Source of the DNA: UBA7662 sp036787895
GTDB lineage: Bacteria > Bacteroidota > Bacteroidia > UBA7662
Direction of reading: 5' to 3'
Length of the DNA stretch: 64,000 bases
Assembly: GCA_036787895.1 (NCBI GenBank)
Contig: DAIQOK010000018.1
Location: forward strand, 1 to 64,000
Part shown: piece after piece, positions 61,101-64,000 of the stretch
How the letters are laid out: each line of letters begins with the position of its first letter
How positions within the stretch are numbered: position 1 is the stretch's first letter
The notes under the pieces: generated by a model
What the model saw: the letters and a program-made list of their open reading frames with translations, nothing else
Database searches by the model: none
Told to the model about the DNA's origin: nothing
Made by a program: the position numbers and the translations under genes

Positions 61101-64000
61101 GTTTTAATATCAATCCAACCAGTCGAGGGAGTATAACGGTAAAACCTGTGGCGTTCGAGCATCCGAGTGTTACAATTACCGGGAGATCCTTAGCGTATTA
61201 TTGGCGGGTAAGTCAGGCAAATTTTGTGTTGGGCGCGGCAAAGGTCTCTCATGCATATACCTATGTTAATGCTGACATAATTACCGGGGCCAATATTACG
61301 GAAGATGGCTATGTAGCTGCCCGATTCGATATTGGTAACAATGGCTGGGTGCCGGGCACTGTGGCAGATGTGGATGATGCCGCGAATCAGATCAATTTTA
61401 ATACGCCCACTTTTGAATCAACCATTGCAGGCGATTTTACAGCCGGGGATAATTCACCGGATAATCCATTCGGAACGGTTACCGTATATTATAGCCGTCA
61501 AAGTGGTCCCTATAACGATGTGAACACCTGGAGCACGGTTAGCCACTCGGTAAACTCTCCACCTGCATCTATTCCCAATGCCAACAGTATCGTGCGAATA
61601 GGTGACGGCTCGTCGGCATTTCACACCATTACAGTGAATGCCAATGGTGCGCTTTCAGGTAGTCTGGTCATTGGCGGTGGTTCAGTGCTGAATCTTGGTC
61701 AGACGACAGGTCATAATTTTGGCGCAATCGAAGGAGAAACAGTTTCCGGAAATGGTCGACTTCGTATCGACAGAAATGCAGCTACTTATATTTTTCCAGC
61801 CGGTGACTTCGGCACTTTTCTGGATGCTAACGGAGGAGAAGTGGAGTACTACAACAGCACAGCGAACGCCGTTAACCTGCCTGAGAGCCCTGTTACTTAC
61901 CGCAATCTAATTCTGAATGCACAATCGACAGGTATCATTACCCTACCAGCCGCTGCATTGCTGATTTACGATTCTCTCAAGTGTATTTCTGCTGCCAGTA
62001 GACAGGTATATTCTTATAATACAGCTGCCGCAGGAGGCAATATCACTGTTCTGAAAGATTTAGTTGTAGATGGCGGCATACTGGAAATCAGAAATACCGG
62101 CAATGCGCGAAATTGGCAAATTGGTGGAAACATTCGTGTAGCGGCCAGCGCTATTTTACGTGTTCAATCAGGAGGAACGAATACAACTCACACTTTTAAC
62201 GTGAGTAGGAATATCATCAATAATGGAACGTTTGACTTTTTCCAGTCGGCTACCCTCAGCATAAACATCAATTTTACGGGAGATTCATTGGCGGCTATTA
62301 CTGGTACCACCGGAGCTGCCACCACTGAGCTGGCTAATATTACGGTTGATAAAGGAAACAGCTGTGCAACAGGACTTACGATTAACGTTGCCGGAAGTTT
62401 AACAGCACCTGCCAACAATTGGTTGAACCTGGTGAATGGTTATGTAGATTTTGCCAAATCGGCAACTACAATTACCCTAACCAATACTGCCAGTGTATTC
62501 GAAATTCCAGCCAGTAGTTGTTTGAAATTGAGTGGTACAAGTTCTACGATTTGGGTGGGGAATGTCGCGAGCGACGCTGCCGATTTAGCGTTGCGCGGTA
62601 CACTGGAGATCAGTAACGGCACATTTAACATCGGGAATACCGCTAATAACAATAACAATGATATTGAAATTGCACCAGCTGGTAATCCGAAACTATTCGT
62701 TACCGGCGGTGTGCTGAATGTCAATGGTCAAATCAGACGCTCACTGGCCAGTACGGCAGGGGCTTTGTTTTACAGACAAGCGAATGCCAGTACCGTAAAT
62801 ATTTATGGCCGCAATCACAATTCAGCCCGAGGTAAAATTGAGGTAGTTAACAACACTGCCTTTTTTGAAATGACAGGTTCTCCTACGCTGAATATTTATC
62901 GGGGTGGAGCGGTAACTTTTGCCGATTTGTATGTCCGACCCGATAGCAGTTTTGTGAATGGTGGCACTGTAAGGTTAAAACCAACAGCTGTGGGCAGCAG
63001 TCAGGTTTACCGTTTTGATGTAACCTACAGTTTTTGGAATCTTGAAATCGAAGGCGATGGTGCAAATACAGCCACTGTCGAATTGACAGTGAACAGCCTG
63101 AATGTTAACAATGAACTCCGGTTGCTTACCAACAGTACCCTCAATACCAATGATTTGAATGTAACCATAGGTGCAAAGTTGGAACGAATTGGAGCTTATA
63201 ATGCCGGAGCTAATACCACCCGGATCAATGGAAATCCCAGCCAGATTCTGGGTGCCATGACTGGTACTAACGCTTTCAACAATTTTATTGTAGGTTCTGC
63301 TGCCGCACTCACGCTTCAAACCGCCAGTCCAATTCGGATCAACGGACTCTTTACCATAGAAACAGCCGCTACCATTAACGACAATGCCCAGGAAATTGAT
63401 TGCCGCGGCAATGTGGTGAACAATGGTGCGCACAATAGCCCCAGCAATAGCTCTGTCAATACCCTTACCCTGGCTGGGACACCCACACAACAAATAAGTG
63501 GTAATGGTAGCTTTGGCAATATAGTGGTTAACAATGGTAACAATGTTAATTTTCTAGGTGAATTCACCATCAATCGTCGATTGACACTAACCTTGGGTAT
63601 CGTTGATCTTGGAGATAGAAAATTAACGATTGGCGTCACAGGAGAAGTTACCGGTTCATTCAGTAATGGACGTATGATACGCACCAATGGCGTATTGAGT
63701 GATGGGGGATTGACCAAAAATTATCCGGGCAGTTCGCATAATTTTTTATTTCCTGTAGGTGTAGGTGCGCGGTATACACCGGCACGCATTAACCTAACCG
63801 CCAACGGAAATGCAGGCACGCTTACGGTTAAACCCATCAATGTTAAACACCCATCAACACGCGATGCCGCAGAAAAACAATTGAATTTTTATTGGCAGGT
63901 AGATAGTACCGGTTTTGGTGGCCCCGTTACAGCAACCCATACCTATCATTATATCAATTCTGATGTTACTGGTACTGAATCGAGTTATCGTTTCGGTCGT
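58148..64000 (+). CDS. Second giant secreted modular surface protein, N-terminal 1951 residues
   Basis: The frame is open from ATG 58148 to the right edge, so the 3' end is missing. It begins with a signal peptide (MRRCKLKAIPLFLFLLPCSLFGQ). One copy of the N-terminal domain follows (about 24-235), then a first supermodule opened by YSYQSGPWSTANSWTKDPSG and closed by VRFIRTNGFQSAGGLTK and FPVGTATDYTPATI. A second supermodule opens with YYSRQSGPYNDVNTW and closes near the window end (GRMIRTNGVLSDGGLTK). It is collinear with the neighbouring 3073-residue protein over most of its length, so the two arose by tandem duplication followed by strong divergence. The last residues seen match residues near 2160 of the first protein. 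Confidence 0.87.
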   Translation, partial: MRRCKLKAIPLFLFLLPCSLFGQGISFVGSSTGFSAVSVANFNVNVPANVQLNDFLIATVSWRTTAGTIATPAGWTSAYQVDNNSISTAVFYRFASANEPVSYNFSKDNTTATTAGIISAYRGVSLKSPLINNSGGTGNNASVTAPTRTTDVDEAWLVAFFSIKEDVSISLATPGGMNRRSFVQATAAANDIAVLLTDEIIPVAGATGTRVSTAALSDRWVAYSIALRPAKIFYSYQSGPWSTANSWTKDPSGTTLLDPAVPTINDSVVVLNGRVITLSASVTTANIGITIQAGAVLDLVGFDLPALSSLNGQGELKISRNTSPAYFPTSGANAFNQAGGGTVSYYYTGGTIDLNTGITEFNNLRLIRETSGSQLYRLNHNLTLHGNLILSRSGTAATEFRLGTSVTARELVIGGNVEIAPNCSLTVHTAGNHSISVAGNFVNNGQVRLTNQSSPDYLTTYTGGLATLTFTGASNASFDCNGITDIYRLVLNKGIDQTFMLTVNTNNSANFRLMGENDQGNTPAQTTTDPNPLVNKALSLRNGTIRFTSNISIPSLTEGGDDFWIPLNTCLWVDGADVATTTVANGTGYQAITISGRLRISSGTFTTANAAGLIYIGDGIIDIEGGTTTVCQMWNIGTGRTTFRQTGGLCILNAIGEPNDGQPVFKLESVDASFQMSGGTLRIANPRTATYGGLDINVSPLNANVTGGTVEFITTGTNNFEFRSTAPFYNLIMTRSGGSGVIQHRVNPLVILNDLSITSNQTYQANNFNLTVGRNFTIESGSTYTPGSSTLTFNGSGFQTFSNSGTISGGLNLLTISKTDTLVLAGSAATFQVNNTFNLNQGVINDGGKTLELRSNIILNGTHTGSGNILMNTASSRTINGNGNGQLANVNLSGPANNTTYTLNAALKVTGVLNFVASGSNQRILDLQQHNLLLDTNASISNNNSVRFIRTNGFQSAGGLTKVYNSNTFVFPVGTATDYTPATIGFNINPTSRGSITVKPVAFEHPSVTITGRSLAYYWRVSQANFVLGAAKVSHAYTYVNADIITGANITEDGYVAARFDIGNNGWVPGTVADVDDAANQINFNTPTFESTIAGDFTAGDNSPDNPFGTVTVYYSRQSGPYNDVNTWSTVSHSVNSPPASIPNANSIVRIGDGSSAFHTITVNANGALSGSLVIGGGSVLNLGQTTGHNFGAIEGETVSGNGRLRIDRNAATYIFPAGDFGTFLDANGGEVEYYNSTANAVNLPESPVTYRNLILNAQSTGIITLPAAALLIYDSLKCISAASRQVYSYNTAAAGGNITVLKDLVVDGGILEIRNTGNARNWQIGGNIRVAASAILRVQSGGTNTTHTFNVSRNIINNGTFDFFQSATLSININFTGDSLAAITGTTGAATTELANITVDKGNSCATGLTINVAGSLTAPANNWLNLVNGYVDFAKSATTITLTNTASVFEIPASSCLKLSGTSSTIWVGNVASDAADLALRGTLEISNGTFNIGNTANNNNNDIEIAPAGNPKLFVTGGVLNVNGQIRRSLASTAGALFYRQANASTVNIYGRNHNSARGKIEVVNNTAFFEMTGSPTLNIYRGGAVTFADLYVRPDSSFVNGGTVRLKPTAVGSSQVYRFDVTYSFWNLEIEGDGANTATVELTVNSLNVNNELRLLTNSTLNTNDLNVTIGAKLERIGAYNAGANTTRINGNPSQILGAMTGTNAFNNFIVGSAAALTLQTASPIRINGLFTIETAATINDNAQEIDCRGNVVNNGAHNSPSNSSVNTLTLAGTPTQQISGNGSFGNIVVNNGNNVNFLGEFTINRRLTLTLGIVDLGDRKLTIGVTGEVTGSFSNGRMIRTNGVLSDGGLTKNYPGSSHNFLFPVGVGARYTPARINLTANGNAGTLTVKPINVKHPSTRDAAEKQLNFYWQVDSTGFGGPVTATHTYHYINSDVTGTESSYRFGR

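Overview
The window is a stretch of Bacteroidota chromosome. The evidence is the gene families (SusC-like regulatory domains on TonB receptors, a short primary sigma factor, DUF3822 beside rsmD/coaD, the pyrE-NUDIX pair), the near absence of Shine-Dalgarno sequences, frequent TTG starts, and several copies of the phylum's TAnnTTTG -7 promoter element. Its ability to make ketocarotenoids and its giant Asn/Thr/Gly-rich surface proteins fit an environmental Chitinophagia/Saprospiria-like lineage, but I cannot name a genus. No rRNA, tRNA, CRISPR array, prophage or insertion sequence was seen.

Layout. 1-779: the N-terminal part of a secreted M43-type metalloprotease, cut by the window edge. 0.9-5.5 kb: mtgA, a membrane-anchored glutathione peroxidase, a CrtW-like carotenoid ketolase and a TonB-dependent receptor. 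5.5-9.6 kb: gluQ, two small conserved proteins, and the minus-strand group lon-rsgA-lipoprotein-dtd. 12.4-16 kb: divergent pyrE/NUDIX, then the overlapping minus-strand operon (pseudopilin-like protein)-DUF3822-rsmD-coaD. 17-18.5 kb: a CarH/LitR-type B12-binding MerR regulator translationally coupled to crtZ. 18.5-28.3 kb: a lipoprotein, ctlX, a UMF1/Atg22 transporter, a LutA-like Fe-S protein, an Ldh-family oxidoreductase, ybaB, DUF2231, lepB, hemE and marC. 28.4-34.4 kb: comEC-enoyl-CoA hydratase-DUF3365 on the minus strand, then a small antitoxin-like gene and a broken vapBC-type module, a barrel-like protein and a GNAT enzyme. 34.4-48.6 kb: housekeeping genes fbaB, accD, rpsO, pnp, rpoD, prfC, a second TonB receptor, a TrmH-family methyltransferase and mutS. 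48.8 kb to the end: two tandem paralogous giant secreted proteins, 3073 aa and at least 1951 aa.

How the genes work together. CrtW (4-keto) and CrtZ (3-hydroxy) can together turn beta-carotene into astaxanthin-type xanthophylls. The regulator overlapping crtZ carries the W-x9-EH and E-x-H-x-x-G signatures of adenosylcobalamin photoreceptors, so light-controlled pigment synthesis is a well-supported inference. The rest is mainly translation and RNA decay (rpsO, pnp, prfC, dtd, gluQ, rsgA, rsmD, TrmH), protein export and quality control (lepB, lon), and nucleotide, cofactor and lipid metabolism (pyrE, coaD, hemE, accD).

The least explained parts are the giant modular surface proteins, a frameshifted PIN toxin beside an intact antitoxin, two very tight divergent gene starts, and several families of dispersed intergenic repeats at about 16.6, 20.6, 28.4, 40.3-40.5 and 42.3 kb.
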